Part shown: piece by piece, positions 43,710 to 53,452 of the stretch
Layout: the number at the start of each line of letters is the position of its first letter
How positions within the stretch are numbered: the stretch's first letter is position 1
NCBI RefSeq assembly: GCF_900188085.1
Contig: NZ_FZOU01000003.1
Location: 62,001-126,000 of the forward strand
DNA from: Granulicella rosea
GTDB taxonomy: Bacteria > Acidobacteriota > Terriglobia > Terriglobales > Acidobacteriaceae
Direction: 5' to 3'
DNA length: 64,000 nucleotides
Position numbers and translations under genes: made by a program
The notes under the pieces: generated by a model
Seen by the model: only the letters and a program-made list of their open reading frames with translations
What the model was told of the DNA's origin: nothing
Database searches by the model: none

Positions 43710-44633
43710 TCAGCAGCCCACGCGGCGGCGTGGACCCTTCAGCTTCACGGTATTGCCGACCGGGGCCACGGTGCTCTGTCCGGCGACTGGAACCCAGGGT
43801 TGGCACGAGGGGCACCAGTAGGTGCTGCGCGCCTGCTCGCCCTGCTTGCGCATCTCGACGATTGCGCCGCAGCGCCTGCACTCCTGTCCCTGCCGTCCGT
43901 AGACCCACAGGCGGTCGCTGCGATCCATGGCATGCGTGGTGCGGCGGTTGCCCGCGTAGGTCACGATGCCGTCGCCCGCGCCGTCGACGACGTTGGCCTT
44001 CATCCAGCGCTGCGCGACGTCGGCCATCACCTCGAACTCGCGATCCTTGATCGTGCTCATGGCGCGGAAGGGATTCACGCCGGCGGCAAAGGCAACCTCG
44101 GATTTGTACACGTTGCCCAGCCCAGCCAGCACGCGCTGGTTCAGCAGCACGACGGCGATCTCGGCGGCCGGATGCTCGCGCGCATACTCCTTCAACCGCG
44201 CGATGCCTGCGCCGACGGTGTACTCGTTCGAGAGCAGATCCGGCCCGAGCTTCGGCACCTGCGTGCTGCGTTCGAGCGAACGCGCCGTGTGGAACTGCGC
44301 GATGGGCACGTTGAAGGCGACGGCCTGCCAGTCCGCCGTATGCAGCGCGACGCGCATGCTGCTGTGGCGCATGCGCCAGCGCTCGCCGGTGCGATAGAGA
44401 TGCCACGAACCGCTCATCAGCATGTGCGTGACGAGGATGAGGTCTCCCGAGAGGTAAAGGAGGCACCACTTGCCGCGCGCCTCCACCTTCTCGACCGTCC
44501 GGCCCACGATGGGCGTGTTGTCGTTCACGCTGGCGAGCGGCGCCAGGCCGGTCTCGAAGCTCGTGACGACCTTGCCCGCGAGCGCCTTGTGCAGGGCGCG
44601 CGCGGCTCGGTAGATGGTGTCGCCTTCAGGCAT
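43710..44633 (-). CDS. nei: Fpg/Nei family DNA glycosylase
   Basis: The 307-residue protein starts MPEGDTIYRAARAL, with catalytic P2 and E3 and the D5-T6-I7 of the Nei/endonuclease VIII subgroup rather than Fpg. The helix-two-turn-helix part includes LLNQRVLAGLGNVYKSE (about 160). The C-terminal zinc finger has CRRCGA and CPSC. Such enzymes remove oxidised bases and nick DNA at the abasic site. It overlaps no neighbour and is 24 bases from the antitoxin gene. Confidence 0.92.
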   Translation of the reverse strand: MPEGDTIYRAARALHKALAGKVVTSFETGLAPLASVNDNTPIVGRTVEKVEARGKWCLLYLSGDLILVTHMLMSGSWHLYRTGERWRMRHSSMRVALHTADWQAVAFNVPIAQFHTARSLERSTQVPKLGPDLLSNEYTVGAGIARLKEYAREHPAAEIAVVLLNQRVLAGLGNVYKSEVAFAAGVNPFRAMSTIKDREFEVMADVAQRWMKANVVDGAGDGIVTYAGNRRTTHAMDRSDRLWVYGRQGQECRRCGAIVEMRKQGEQARSTYWCPSCQPWVPVAGQSTVAPVGNTVKLKGPRRRVGC

Positions 44634-44657
44634 GTGGATTGGATGCGCGCGATGGCA

Positions 44658-44999
44658 TCAGGAGGCCTTGGCTGTATCTTCTTTCGGCCGGGCAAGGTCT
44701 TCGAACTGGTTGATCAGCACCTCGCCCTCGGGGAAGACAGCGCGAATCTGTACATCGCCGCCCATGGCGCGGACGTAGCTGCGCAGTGTGCTGATGTACA
44801 TATCCGCACGCCGTTCGACCTTCGAGACTGCGCCCTGCGAGATATTCAAGACCTGCGCGAGCTGCGTCTGGGTAAGCTCGCGGGCCTCGCGCAATTCTTC
44901 GAGAGGCATCGCCTCGAGTGCTTCCTTGACGCGCTGTGCGTTGCGCTCGCGTCGTTCGGGAGACATCTTTGTGCGAAGTTCATTGAAGTTACGGGCCAT
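44658..44999 (-). CDS. XRE-family antitoxin, HigA-like
   Basis: The 113-residue protein has an N-terminal charged helix (SPERRERNAQRVKEALEAM), an HTH_3 domain (REARELTQTQLAQVLNISQGAVSKVERRADMYISTLRSYVRAMGG) and a C-terminal beta strand for toxin contact. It would neutralise the toxin of the preceding gene and bind the operator upstream of both. The toxin-first order, with a 21-base gap, is the HigBA arrangement. Confidence 0.9.
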   Translation of the reverse strand: MARNFNELRTKMSPERRERNAQRVKEALEAMPLEELREARELTQTQLAQVLNISQGAVSKVERRADMYISTLRSYVRAMGGDVQIRAVFPEGEVLINQFEDLARPKEDTAKAS

Positions 45000-45020
45000 C
45001 GGTCTGTTCCTCCACGGGAT

Positions 45021-45389
45021 CTACCCGTTACGGACGTTCGGTTGAACGTCACTTTCTTTGAGATGCTGCTCGTAGATCTTTTCCGCTCGCGGGACAAACT
45101 CTTCATACCAGCGCGGATTGCCTGTCTTGTCTCCGCCGATGAGCAACATGGCGGTGCGCCTTGGGTCAAAGGCGTAGAGGACACGATAGGGTCGGCCCTC
45201 ATGCTGACAGCGAAGCTCCCGCATATTGCCGACCTTTGAGCCGTGAATCGTATCCGCGTGCGGGCGCTTCAGATTGACGCCGTGTTCCTCCAGCAAGCCG
45301 ACGGAATAGTCCACGCTGTCCTGCTCGTCTTCCGTCAGGCTATTCCACCACTGCTCAAATTCTTCAGTGAATTCGACCTCATACGGCAT
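45021..45389 (-). CDS. HigB/RelE-like toxin (phage Gp49-like)
   Basis: The 122-residue protein matches the Gp49/HigB branch of the RelE superfamily: EVEFTEEFEQWWNSLTEDEQDSVDYSVGLLEEHG, then GSKVGNMRELRCQHEGRPYRVLYAFDPRRTAMLLIGGDKTGN and EEFVPRAEKIYEQHL. Members cut mRNA at the ribosome. ATG 45389 is used; the frame to 45416 would read through the promoter elements. Confidence 0.9.
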   Translation of the reverse strand: MPYEVEFTEEFEQWWNSLTEDEQDSVDYSVGLLEEHGVNLKRPHADTIHGSKVGNMRELRCQHEGRPYRVLYAFDPRRTAMLLIGGDKTGNPRWYEEFVPRAEKIYEQHLKESDVQPNVRNG

Positions 45390-45394
45390 GGCTA

Positions 45395-45424
45395 ATATTC
45401 CATCAAAGGAATACATTCCGTCAA
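45395..45424 (-). promoter_or_regulatory. Promoter and operator of the toxin-antitoxin pair
   Basis: On the minus strand TTGACG (45419-45424) is followed after 18 bases by GAATAT (45395-45400), a plausible sigma-70-type promoter ending close to the toxin ATG. Between them GGAAT-GT-ATTCC and TTCC-N6-GGAA are inverted repeats suitable for the antitoxin dimer. Confidence 0.6.
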
Positions 45425-45492
45425 GGTTATATCAATTTCTCCTGCCAAATCCCCGCCCACGATGTAGTCTTACCCAAACACATGGAGGCAGC

Positions 45493-46413
45493 ATGACCCC
45501 GATCGTCGAGACCCAGCGGCTCTCGAAGCAGTATCGCGCGGAGACGGCTTTGCGCGAGGTGTCGCTCGCGATTCCACCCGGCGCGGTGTATGCGCTGGTG
45601 GGCGCGAACGGCGCGGGCAAGAGCACGTTCATCAAGCTGCTGATGAATATCGTGCAGCCGACCGCGGGTGCAGCGACGGTGCTGGGCTTCGCCTCGACCG
45701 AGGTGGCCGGCGCGGTCTTCGAGCGCATCGGCTATGTCTCCGAGAATCAGGAGATGCCGGAAGCCATGACGGTGGGGGACTTCCTGGCTTATGTGCGTGG
45801 CTTTTATCCCACGTGGGACCGCGCGCTGGAGGCGGACCTCGTCGAACGGCTCGACCTGCCGCTGAAGCGACGGCTGAAGAACCTTTCGCGCGGCATGAAG
45901 ATGAAGGCCGCGCTGGCGAGCGTGCTGGCTTATCGTCCGGCGTTCATCGTGCTGGACGAGCCCTTTTCCGGCCTCGACCCACTGGTTCGCGACGAGCTGA
46001 TCGAAAGCCTGCGCGAGCGCAAGGGCGAAAGCACCATCCTGCTCTCGTCGCACGACCTGGAAGAGGTGGAGAGCTTCGCCACGCATGTGGGGTATCTGCA
46101 GGATGGCCGGCTGCTCTTTTCGGAGGAGCTGTCGACGCTGGGCGATCGCTTCCGCGAGGTAACCGTCGTGGTCGGCGATGGCGCGACCCTGCCGCCCAAC
46201 CTGCCGGAGACCTGGCTGACGCCAAAGCTGGCGGATGGCGTGTTTCACTTTGTCGACTCCAGCTATGACGAGGCGGCCGGCTTGCGGACCGGAAGATTCT
46301 TTCCGCAGAGCGTCGATGCGTCCGTCGCGCCGATGAACCTGCGGTCCATCTTTGTGGCGATCGCACGCGCGGGCCGGGCCAGCGCGCGGGAGAAGGCGGA
46401 GGCAGCGCGATGA
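45493..46413 (+). CDS. ABC transporter ATP-binding protein
   Basis: The 306-residue protein has Walker A GANGAGKST (about 38-46), Q-loop, signature LSRGMKMK, IVLDEPFSGLDP and the switch His in SSHDLEEVE. This arrangement is typical of ABC-2 exporters, including the bacitracin/antibiotic and Cu-type sub-branch. The C-terminal 90 residues (FREVTVVVGDGATLPPNLPE) form an extra domain. The start ATG follows TGGAGG. The gene overlaps the permease gene by four bases (ATGA). Confidence 0.9.
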   Translation: MTPIVETQRLSKQYRAETALREVSLAIPPGAVYALVGANGAGKSTFIKLLMNIVQPTAGAATVLGFASTEVAGAVFERIGYVSENQEMPEAMTVGDFLAYVRGFYPTWDRALEADLVERLDLPLKRRLKNLSRGMKMKAALASVLAYRPAFIVLDEPFSGLDPLVRDELIESLRERKGESTILLSSHDLEEVESFATHVGYLQDGRLLFSEELSTLGDRFREVTVVVGDGATLPPNLPETWLTPKLADGVFHFVDSSYDEAAGLRTGRFFPQSVDASVAPMNLRSIFVAIARAGRASAREKAEAAR

Positions 46414-47927
46414 AGCAGATACTCCATATCTTCGCCAAGGATGTGCGCCGGCTGTGGCCAGAGATCTTGATTTCGTTGGCGACGCTTAGCGCGTTCGTCT
46501 GGATCTTTCCGTCGGAATGGGGTGTGCGGTCGGTCGTCCTGCCGCAGTTCCGGTGGCTGCCGGGCGCGACCGTCTTCCTTGTCATCTTTGGCTGGCTGCT
46601 GATGATCACGCGCGACATCCACGGCGAGACGCTGGTGGGCGAACGCCAGTTCTGGATCACGCGTCCCTATCGCTGGCCTCTGCTGCTAGGCGCGAAGGCG
46701 CTCTTTCTGTTCGTCTTTCTTCTGTTTCCGTTTTTCCTGGTGCAACTGATCTTGTTGCATATCGCCGGCTTTCCGGCGCTGCCGTCTCTTCCCGGCGTCG
46801 CTTGGAACATGCTGTTTCTCGTAGCGATCGCGGTGGTTCCGATGGCGGCCATCGCCACCATGACGAGCAACTTCGGCAGGATGCTGCTGGGGATTCTGTT
46901 CGTGATTCTCTATATCGGGCTTGTCGCCTATATCGATTCGCGGCTGCCGACCTCCGGCTTTGCCGACGATTACATGGGAACCCTCACCAGTCTGGTGCTG
47001 TTGGGCGTTCTGATCACGGTGATCGTGCTGCAGTATGCGCAGCGCCGCACTGGCTTGTCGCGCCTGCTGACGGCCGGAATGGCGCTGATCATCGGACTGC
47101 TTACACTCTTCGGGCCGGAGAACCTGCCGATGCGGTTGAGCTATCCGTCGCAGGCCGGCAGCGCGGCGGTGAGCGTGGATATCGCCTTCAAACCGGAGGC
47201 CAAGAAGAGCGAGGATCATCCGTTTGTCTTCGACGACAAGCGGGAGATCGCGCTGAACGTGCCGCTCAAGATCGGGGGCATCCAGTCGCGCACCGCGATC
47301 CGCGAAGACTACGCCAAGGTGGAGATCACGTCCGCATCGGGCGAGCGCTGGGTCTCGCACTGGCAGAGCATTCATTCGGACTGGGGTCCGGCGACGACGC
47401 AAGCCTCTCTTGGATTGAAGATCAGCAACGCCTTCTACGAGCGGGCCAAGGGCAAGCCGGTGACGGCCTCGATTACACTGGCGATGACCGCGCTCGAAGC
47501 CGGCAAGACCGCCTATACCACCATGCCGAGCGGCAAGCTCGCCCTTGCGGGAGGCGGCACCTGCTCCCTGAGCGAATGGGGAGGCTTGAGTTGCCTGGCG
47601 CCTTTGCGTCCGCCGGCGCTCATGCTGGCGGTTGTGCAGGCTTCGCAGTCGAAGTGTTTCCAAGGCGAGCCGCGCGACGACGAAGGCGGCTATGGCGAGA
47701 CCTGGGTGGGCATGCCCAATCCTTCGGTGGAGTTCGGATTGACGCCCATCTGGCGGTCGTATATCAACTTCCAGTTTCGGGCGCTGGATGAGAATCACCG
47801 CGCGTACATCTGCGCGGGCGCTCCACTCTCTTTCACTCCCTACTCCGTCGTTTGGAAGGGTCAGCGGAAGGTGCCCATCGGCGTCATCAACCTTCAGGAT
47901 TACGCCTACCGGAACACGCGCTACTAG
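46410..47927 (+). CDS. ABC transporter permease with large extracytoplasmic domain
   Basis: The 505-residue protein has six to seven transmembrane segments in the first 250 residues (LISLATLSAFVWIF, VFLVIFGWLLMI, ALFLFVFLLFPFFLVQLILL, MLFLVAIAVVPMAAIA, ILFVILYIGLVAYI, LVLLGVLITVIVL) and then a soluble domain of about 250 residues outside the membrane. It is the partner of the ATPase at 45493. The substrate is unknown. The terminal domain is atypical for an ABC-2 permease, which usually lacks it. Confidence 0.82.
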   Translation: MKQILHIFAKDVRRLWPEILISLATLSAFVWIFPSEWGVRSVVLPQFRWLPGATVFLVIFGWLLMITRDIHGETLVGERQFWITRPYRWPLLLGAKALFLFVFLLFPFFLVQLILLHIAGFPALPSLPGVAWNMLFLVAIAVVPMAAIATMTSNFGRMLLGILFVILYIGLVAYIDSRLPTSGFADDYMGTLTSLVLLGVLITVIVLQYAQRRTGLSRLLTAGMALIIGLLTLFGPENLPMRLSYPSQAGSAAVSVDIAFKPEAKKSEDHPFVFDDKREIALNVPLKIGGIQSRTAIREDYAKVEITSASGERWVSHWQSIHSDWGPATTQASLGLKISNAFYERAKGKPVTASITLAMTALEAGKTAYTTMPSGKLALAGGGTCSLSEWGGLSCLAPLRPPALMLAVVQASQSKCFQGEPRDDEGGYGETWVGMPNPSVEFGLTPIWRSYINFQFRALDENHRAYICAGAPLSFTPYSVVWKGQRKVPIGVINLQDYAYRNTRY

Positions 47928-47960
47928 GGCGGAAGGCGACAACAAGAACGAAATACAGGG

Positions 47961-47984
47961 GTCCTTCACCGCGCTCAGGATGAC
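47961..47984. repeat. Family B half-repeat
   Basis: GTCCTTCACCGCGCTCAGGA followed by TGAC is the right-hand end of a family B repeat without its partner. It lies 34 bases after the permease stop, between convergent genes. Confidence 0.65.
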
Positions 47985-48028
47985 GAGCGTTTGTGCCGCG
48001 ATACGCCAATAGCTTGACTGCAATCGAT

Positions 48029-50527
48029 TTACTGCTGGGGTGCATCTCCTTGCTGCTTGTCGCCGCCGGTGAAGAGCCGTTTGATGAAGTTCTTCTTCTT
48101 CGGCGGGCCGGGTTCGCTGGCCTCGTTCAGGTCGGCTGCGGCGGGTGGGACGCTCTGCTCCGGCTGCGGTGAGTTGCTGCCGTCGCCGGTCATGCGGTCG
48201 ATGAAGTTCTGCGTGCTGTCGCCCATGCGGCTGCAGGTACCGGCAGGGGCGGTGCCGTCAAGGAAGGCGACCGTGATGTCGTTCGGGCAGGTGGCGTCGG
48301 CGGGCAGGTTGGTGGCGCGGTCGATGCGGACGATGGAGACGCCGTCCGGCGGCGTGAACGGATGCACGTCGGAGTACTGCGGGAGCTGGATGGCGCGCTT
48401 CATGAACTCCGCCCAGAGCGGTGCGGCAGCCTGTGCGCCCTGTAGCTTCACGTCCGTGTAGTCGTCGTTGCCGATCCAGACGATGCAGATCAGGTTTGAG
48501 GTGTAGCCCGCGAACCAGGCGTCGTGCGAGGTGCCGGTCTTGCCGGCGGCGGGTGCGGTAAAGCCATGCGCGCGAACGGCCGCGGCGGTTCCGCGCTGCA
48601 TGACGCCCTCCATCAGCGACTGCGTCAGGAAGGCCACGCGCGGGTCGATGGTCTGCTTGGCGACGGGCGCGAAGTCGGCGACGATATCGCCAGCGTTGTT
48701 GCGCACGCTGGCGAGCATCCAAGGCGTCAGGTGGACGCCGCTGTTGGCGAAGGTGGTGTAGGCGCCGGCCATGTCGATGGGCGTGGCGCTGTAGGTGCCG
48801 ATGGCCATCGACGGCGTGGGACGGGCGGAGACGATACCCGCGGCGTGGGCCAGGGCGGCGACGTTCTCGAAGCCGACCTTCTGCGCGAGGGCGATGGTCG
48901 CGATGTTGAGCGAGTGAGCGAGCGCGTCCGCGGCGGTAACCATACCGGGGTACTCGCCCTTTTCGAAGTTGCCGGGAACGTAAGACTGTCCGTTGCGGCC
49001 GAAGTCCTGCGGGTCGTCGTTGATGCGGGTGATGGCGGTGAAGACGCCGTTGCCGTCGATCGCTGTGCCGCGCAGGGAGGAGTTGAAGGCGGTCGCGTAG
49101 ACGAAGGGCTTGAAGATCGAACCGGTGGGCCGCTCGGAGGTAGCGTGGTTCAACTGCGAGACGCCGTAGTTGCGTCCGCCGACCAGCGCGAGGATCTGTC
49201 CGGTGTGCGGATCGAGCGCGACGAGCGAGACCTGCGGGTAGGTGATCGGTTCGCCGGGCGCGTGCTTGCGCTTGCGGACGAGTTCGTCGACGTTCTTCAT
49301 GCCGATGGCGACTGCCTCGGCGGCGGCGCGCTGCAGTTCGGGGTCGAGCGAGGTGTAGATGCGCAGCGACTGCTTGTTGAGGTCGTCGCCCAGTCGCTGG
49401 ACGAGCTGCTCATGCACGAGGTCGACGAAGTAGGGGGCTTCGCTGGCGTCCACGTTCGGCGGCGCCAGGTTCAGCGGCTCAGCCTTGGCGCGGATGGCGT
49501 CGGAGTCGGAGATGGCGCCGGTCTCGACCATCGAGTCCAGCACGACGTTGCGGCGCTCCATGGCGCGCTCGGGGTGGCGATAGGGATTCAGGCGGTTCGG
49601 ACTCTGGATGGTGCCCGCGAGCAGCGCGTACTGCGCGGTGTCGAGCTGGCGAAGATCCTTGCCGAAGAAGGCCTGCGCGGCCTCGCCGAATCCGTTGATG
49701 GCGAAGCTGCCGCGCTGGCCCAAGTTGATCTGGTTGGCGTACATCTCGAAGATCTGCTGCTTGGTGAAGCGCGATTCGAGCTGAAAGGTGATCATGATCT
49801 CGCGCAGCTTGCGCACGATGTTCTTGTCGGGCGAAAGGAAGAAGCCGCGTGCGAGCTGCTGGGTCAGGGTCGAGCCGCCGCAGCTCATCTTGTGCGAGAC
49901 GATGTCCTCGAAGCCGCACTTCGCGGTGCGGACGTAGTTGATGCCGCCGTGCTCGAAGAAGCGGCGGTCCTCGATGGCGACCACGGCTTCGACCATGCGC
50001 TGCGGAATCTCGTTGTAGCTGACGAGCCGGCGCTTGGTGCGATTCTTGTCTTCGGAGAGCGCGGTGATGAGCTGCGGTTCGAGGTCGTAGGCCTTGAGCG
50101 CGACGCCGGTCTCGCCCGTGATGGCGGTGACGATGCCGTCGGAGGTGGAGATGGTCGCGCCGTCGGTGGAGTGATAGGACTGCGGGCCGGGCTTGATGAG
50201 GATCGACTCCGACCGCTGCTCGAAGGTGCCGAGCTGCGGGTTGGAGTTGTAGCCGGTGGCGCGCAGATCCTGCGCGATGAGCTCGACGGTTTGGTGTTGG
50301 CCCACGCGGACCTCGCGCGGCGCGGCGTAGATCTGCGCGATGGAGGCGAAGAGCGGGCCGTTGCGCAGGCGCTCGTCCACCACTTCCTGGAAGTGGAAGT
50401 AGAAATAGCCGAAGACGGCCACGCCCACGAGCAGGCAGAAGACGAACGCGACCACGCAGACGCGCAGCAGGCTCGTGAAGAAGCCGACCTTCGGGCGATT
50501 CGGACCGAGTTTCAGTTTGACGGGCAT
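48029..50527 (-). CDS. Class A penicillin-binding protein
   Basis: The 832-residue bifunctional PBP has an N-terminal transmembrane helix (about 17-44), a glycosyltransferase domain with E186 in [11 protein letters not shown] and [10 protein letters not shown] (218-227), QINLGQRG, and a transpeptidase with SIFK (S470, K473), a SLN motif and [10 protein letters not shown]. It polymerises and cross-links peptidoglycan. A region between residues 60 and 165 resembles the UB2H regulatory domain of PBP1b. The Pro/Ser-rich C-terminal tail ([15 protein letters not shown]) is unconserved. Confidence 0.94.
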   Translation of the reverse strand: MPVKLKLGPNRPKVGFFTSLLRVCVVAFVFCLLVGVAVFGYFYFHFQEVVDERLRNGPLFASIAQIYAAPREVRVGQHQTVELIAQDLRATGYNSNPQLGTFEQRSESILIKPGPQSYHSTDGATISTSDGIVTAITGETGVALKAYDLEPQLITALSEDKNRTKRRLVSYNEIPQRMVEAVVAIEDRRFFEHGGINYVRTAKCGFEDIVSHKMSCGGSTLTQQLARGFFLSPDKNIVRKLREIMITFQLESRFTKQQIFEMYANQINLGQRGSFAINGFGEAAQAFFGKDLRQLDTAQYALLAGTIQSPNRLNPYRHPERAMERRNVVLDSMVETGAISDSDAIRAKAEPLNLAPPNVDASEAPYFVDLVHEQLVQRLGDDLNKQSLRIYTSLDPELQRAAAEAVAIGMKNVDELVRKRKHAPGEPITYPQVSLVALDPHTGQILALVGGRNYGVSQLNHATSERPTGSIFKPFVYATAFNSSLRGTAIDGNGVFTAITRINDDPQDFGRNGQSYVPGNFEKGEYPGMVTAADALAHSLNIATIALAQKVGFENVAALAHAAGIVSARPTPSMAIGTYSATPIDMAGAYTTFANSGVHLTPWMLASVRNNAGDIVADFAPVAKQTIDPRVAFLTQSLMEGVMQRGTAAAVRAHGFTAPAAGKTGTSHDAWFAGYTSNLICIVWIGNDDYTDVKLQGAQAAAPLWAEFMKRAIQLPQYSDVHPFTPPDGVSIVRIDRATNLPADATCPNDITVAFLDGTAPAGTCSRMGDSTQNFIDRMTGDGSNSPQPEQSVPPAAADLNEASEPGPPKKKNFIKRLFTGGDKQQGDAPQQ

Positions 50528-50560
50528 AGAGGACCAGGGAATAGGGTTTAGGAAATAGGG

Positions 50561-50597
50561 AAAAACAGGCCCGGCGACTTGCGATGCTTCGCCGGGC
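50561..50597 (-). terminator. Intrinsic terminator after proS
   Basis: On the minus strand GCCCGGCGA and TCGCCGGGC form a perfect nine-base stem with an 11-base loop, followed by CTGTTTTT. It starts 10 bases after the proS stop and isolates proS from the PBP gene. Confidence 0.8.
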
Positions 50598-50606
50598 TCT
50601 GGTTGC

Positions 50607-52379
50607 TTAGACGCCTAGTTTGGTCTGCAGGGCATGGACTACATCGGGTACGGCTACGTCGGCGGTTTCGTTCTTGAGGCGGTCGAGCAGCTCCACCTGT
50701 CCTTCGGACAGCTTCTTGCCGACGGCGATGCGGTACGGCACTCCGGTCAGGTCGGCGTCCTTGAACTTCACGCCGGCGCGTTCGTCGCGGTCGTCCAGCA
50801 ACACGTCGACGCCCGCCTTCGTCAGGTCGGCGGCGAGCTTTTCGCCGGCTTCGAGCAGCGCTGGCTCCTTGATGTTCGTCACGGTCACGATCACCTGGAA
50901 GGGGGCGATGGTTGGGGGCAGAGCATAGGCCTCGCCCCCGTTCTTTGCGGCGGAGGTTTCGATCGCCGCCGTCAGGATGCGCTCGATGCCGATGCCGTAG
51001 CTGCCCATGATCGGCGTGACCTCCTTGCCGTTCTGGTCGAGCACGCGCGCGCCCATGCTCTCGGAGTATTTGTAGCCGAGTTTGAAGATGTGGCCGATCT
51101 CGACCGCTTTGCCCAGACGCAGGGGCGAGCCGTCGATGGGGTCGGCCTCGCCTTCGATCACGTTGCGGATGTCCGCCGCGAGCGAGGGCTTGAAGTCGCG
51201 CATCGGCGTGACGTTGCGCAGGTGATACTCCGCCTTGTTCGCGCCGGCGATGAGGTTTTTGCGGCCTTCGAGCGCCTTGTCGAGGATGACGATGACGCCG
51301 GGCTTCTTCGGATGCGGAGCCACGCCGGTCAGGCCGATGGGGCCAAGGTAGCCGGCGGGCGCGTGGAAGACATCGGCGATCTCCTCGGGCGTCATGGGAC
51401 GCAGCTCGCCGCCGGTGACGGCCGAGAGTTTGGCCTCGTTCACCGTGTGGTCTCCGCGCAGGAAGGCTACGACGGGGCGCAGCACGCCGAGCTTCTCGGC
51501 CTCCTTCGTGCCGGGCGTGTAGGCGGCCATGTAGGCCATGGTCTTCATCTGGTGGTGCGGCTGTGTGTTCAGGAATGCGCCGACCTCGTCGATGGTGCGG
51601 AAGCCGGGGGTGTGAATCTCCTCGGGCGCGTCTGAAGTTGCCTCCAGATCTTCGACCGGGGAAAGGATGCTGGTGGCCTTTTCGAGGTTCGCGGCATAGC
51701 CCGACGCCGAGCTGGCGATCAGGTCTTCGCCGGCCTCGGTGTAGACCATGAACTCCTGCGACTGCGAGCCGCCCATGGCGCCGGAGTCGGCCTCGACCGC
51801 GACGAACTCCAGGCCGCAGCGGTTGAAGATCTTCCGGTAGACGCGGTCGTGGGCATCGTAGCTGGCGTCCAGTCCCGCGGCGTCGATGTCGAAGGAGTAG
51901 GCGTCCTTCATGATGAACTGGCGCACGCGGAGCAGGCCGGACTTGGGCCGGGGCTCGTCGCGGAATTTGGTCTGGATCTGGTACCAGATCTGCGGCAACT
52001 GCTTGTAGCTGCGCAGCTCGTTGCGCGCGATGGAGGTCATGACCTCCTCGTGCGTCATGCCGAGGCAGAGTTCGGCGCCCTTGCGATCCTTCAGGCGAAA
52101 CATATTGTCGCCCATGCCGGTCCAGCGGCCGCTCTGCTCCCAGACCTCCTTCGGGTGGATGGTCGGCAGCAGGAACTCCTGGCCGATGGCGTCCATCTCC
52201 TCGCGGATGATCGCGACGATCTTGTTGATGCTGCGATTGCCGAGGAACAGGTAACTGTAGATGCCGGCGCCGAGCTGGCGCACGTAACCGGCGCGCAGCA
52301 GCAGCTTGTGGCTTGCGACCTCCGCGTCGGCGGGCGCCTCGCGAAGGGTGGGGATGAAGAGTTTGGACCAGCGCTGCAT
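50607..52379 (-). CDS. proS: Prolyl-tRNA synthetase
   Basis: The 590-residue class II synthetase begins [31 protein letters not shown]. Motif 2 ([25 protein letters not shown]), the editing insertion domain between about 220 and 400, motif 3 ([11 protein letters not shown]) and the C-terminal anticodon-binding domain are all present, as in bacterial-type ProRS. It charges tRNA-Pro and edits misacylated Ala-tRNA. The ATG at 52379 restores the canonical start. The longer frame to 52523 adds a non-conserved extension. A hairpin (52399-52419) precedes the start. Confidence 0.95.
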   Translation of the reverse strand: MQRWSKLFIPTLREAPADAEVASHKLLLRAGYVRQLGAGIYSYLFLGNRSINKIVAIIREEMDAIGQEFLLPTIHPKEVWEQSGRWTGMGDNMFRLKDRKGAELCLGMTHEEVMTSIARNELRSYKQLPQIWYQIQTKFRDEPRPKSGLLRVRQFIMKDAYSFDIDAAGLDASYDAHDRVYRKIFNRCGLEFVAVEADSGAMGGSQSQEFMVYTEAGEDLIASSASGYAANLEKATSILSPVEDLEATSDAPEEIHTPGFRTIDEVGAFLNTQPHHQMKTMAYMAAYTPGTKEAEKLGVLRPVVAFLRGDHTVNEAKLSAVTGGELRPMTPEEIADVFHAPAGYLGPIGLTGVAPHPKKPGVIVILDKALEGRKNLIAGANKAEYHLRNVTPMRDFKPSLAADIRNVIEGEADPIDGSPLRLGKAVEIGHIFKLGYKYSESMGARVLDQNGKEVTPIMGSYGIGIERILTAAIETSAAKNGGEAYALPPTIAPFQVIVTVTNIKEPALLEAGEKLAADLTKAGVDVLLDDRDERAGVKFKDADLTGVPYRIAVGKKLSEGQVELLDRLKNETADVAVPDVVHALQTKLGV

Positions 52380-52398
52380 TGTTTTCTCGTGCCTTCCG

Positions 52399-52419
52399 GG
52401 TTCCGCTCGGTGCGGAACC
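52399..52419 (-). promoter_or_regulatory. Hairpin just upstream of proS
   Basis: GGTTCCGC-ACCGA-GCGGAACC is a perfect eight-base stem with a five-base loop, 20 bases before the proS ATG in the 5' leader. It is not followed by a T-tract. It may modulate translation. No tRNA-sensing T-box features were seen. Confidence 0.3.
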
Positions 52420-52647
52420 TGACCTTGAGCTTCCATTCTAACTTCCAGGCGCGACGGAGCGCTGGAGCGCGTGCGATGCACGAAAAAAAGATCTGAGGAT
52501 GCGCTGCACAGAAATAGTTGCACGCAAGAGAGATTGTGTTCGGTAACAGACAGACGCCTGAGCTACTAATCCATAAAGTTGGGGAATCGCCACGGTTGCC
52601 AGATTCATAAAGGCAAATAACTTGTGTACGAGGGAAGAACCCAATCC

Positions 52648-53397
52648 ATGTCCTACGAGCAAGTGACGATCGATGGCGCCGCTCGGAATGGGGTCTCCAC
52701 CAGGCCGAAAAATCTCATCCTGACCAAGATGCCCGAGGCGCAGTTCGCCTTCATCCAGAGATCTCTGGTCCCGTGCGAACTGCCTTTGGGAACCCGTCTT
52801 TCCGAACCCAATCAGCCGATCGAGTTCGTCTACTTTCTCACCAGCGGCCTGGTCTCGATCGACGCGCTGACGGCCAAGGGCGAGTCGGTGGAGGTGGGCG
52901 TGCTGGGCCGTGAAGGCTTTACAGGATTGCCGGCGCTCCTGGGTCATCCGCAGATGGCGCACGATGCCGTCATGCAGGGTTCGGGCGCGGGATTTCGAAT
53001 TCGCGCCTCCATCCTGCGCGAGGAGTTTCTCAAGGGTGGGGTCTTCGCTCAGCTCGTCTACGACTTTATCTATCTGCAGACCGTGCAGGCGGCGCAGTCG
53101 GTGCTTTGCAATCGTCTGCATACGGTCGAGGCGCGGATGGCGCGCTGGCTGCTGACCGCCAGCGACCGCCAGCAGACCGAGATACTGCAGTTGACGCAGG
53201 AGTATCTGGCCCAGATGCTCGGCACCAGGCGATCCACCGTGACCGTCGCCGCCGGCAAGCTGCAGCGCCGCAAGCTGATCGACTACACTCGGGGTAAGGT
53301 AAGAATTGCCGACCGTCCGGCGCTCGAGGGCGCGGCCTGCGAGTGCTACGGGATCGTGCGCGGAGCATACGACCGGATGATCGGCCGGAACTATTAG
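52648..53397 (+). CDS. Crp/Fnr-family transcriptional regulator
   Basis: The 249-residue protein has an N-terminal cyclic-nucleotide-binding-like domain (about 30-145, with PIEFVYFLTSGLVSIDAL and GREGFTGLPALLG) and a C-terminal HTH (about 185-230: TQEYLAQMLGTRRSTVTVAAGKLQRRKLI). The Fe-S cysteines of Fnr are absent, so it senses something else. The effector is unknown. ATG 52648 was preferred to a GTG 24 bases upstream. AGGGAAG lies a bit far upstream. It is divergent from proS. Confidence 0.9.
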   Translation: MSYEQVTIDGAARNGVSTRPKNLILTKMPEAQFAFIQRSLVPCELPLGTRLSEPNQPIEFVYFLTSGLVSIDALTAKGESVEVGVLGREGFTGLPALLGHPQMAHDAVMQGSGAGFRIRASILREEFLKGGVFAQLVYDFIYLQTVQAAQSVLCNRLHTVEARMARWLLTASDRQQTEILQLTQEYLAQMLGTRRSTVTVAAGKLQRRKLIDYTRGKVRIADRPALEGAACECYGIVRGAYDRMIGRNY

Positions 53398-53452
53398 CGC
53401 TGGGAACTGGGCTTTGCTCAGGACGACAAGGTTCTGGGCGGGTGCGGTCCTG

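Noticed and set aside
52380-52647. T-box or other tRNA-sensing leader in front of proS
   Set aside because: No T-box core sequence or specifier loop could be made out, and such leaders are mainly found in Firmicutes. Only a simple hairpin was recorded.
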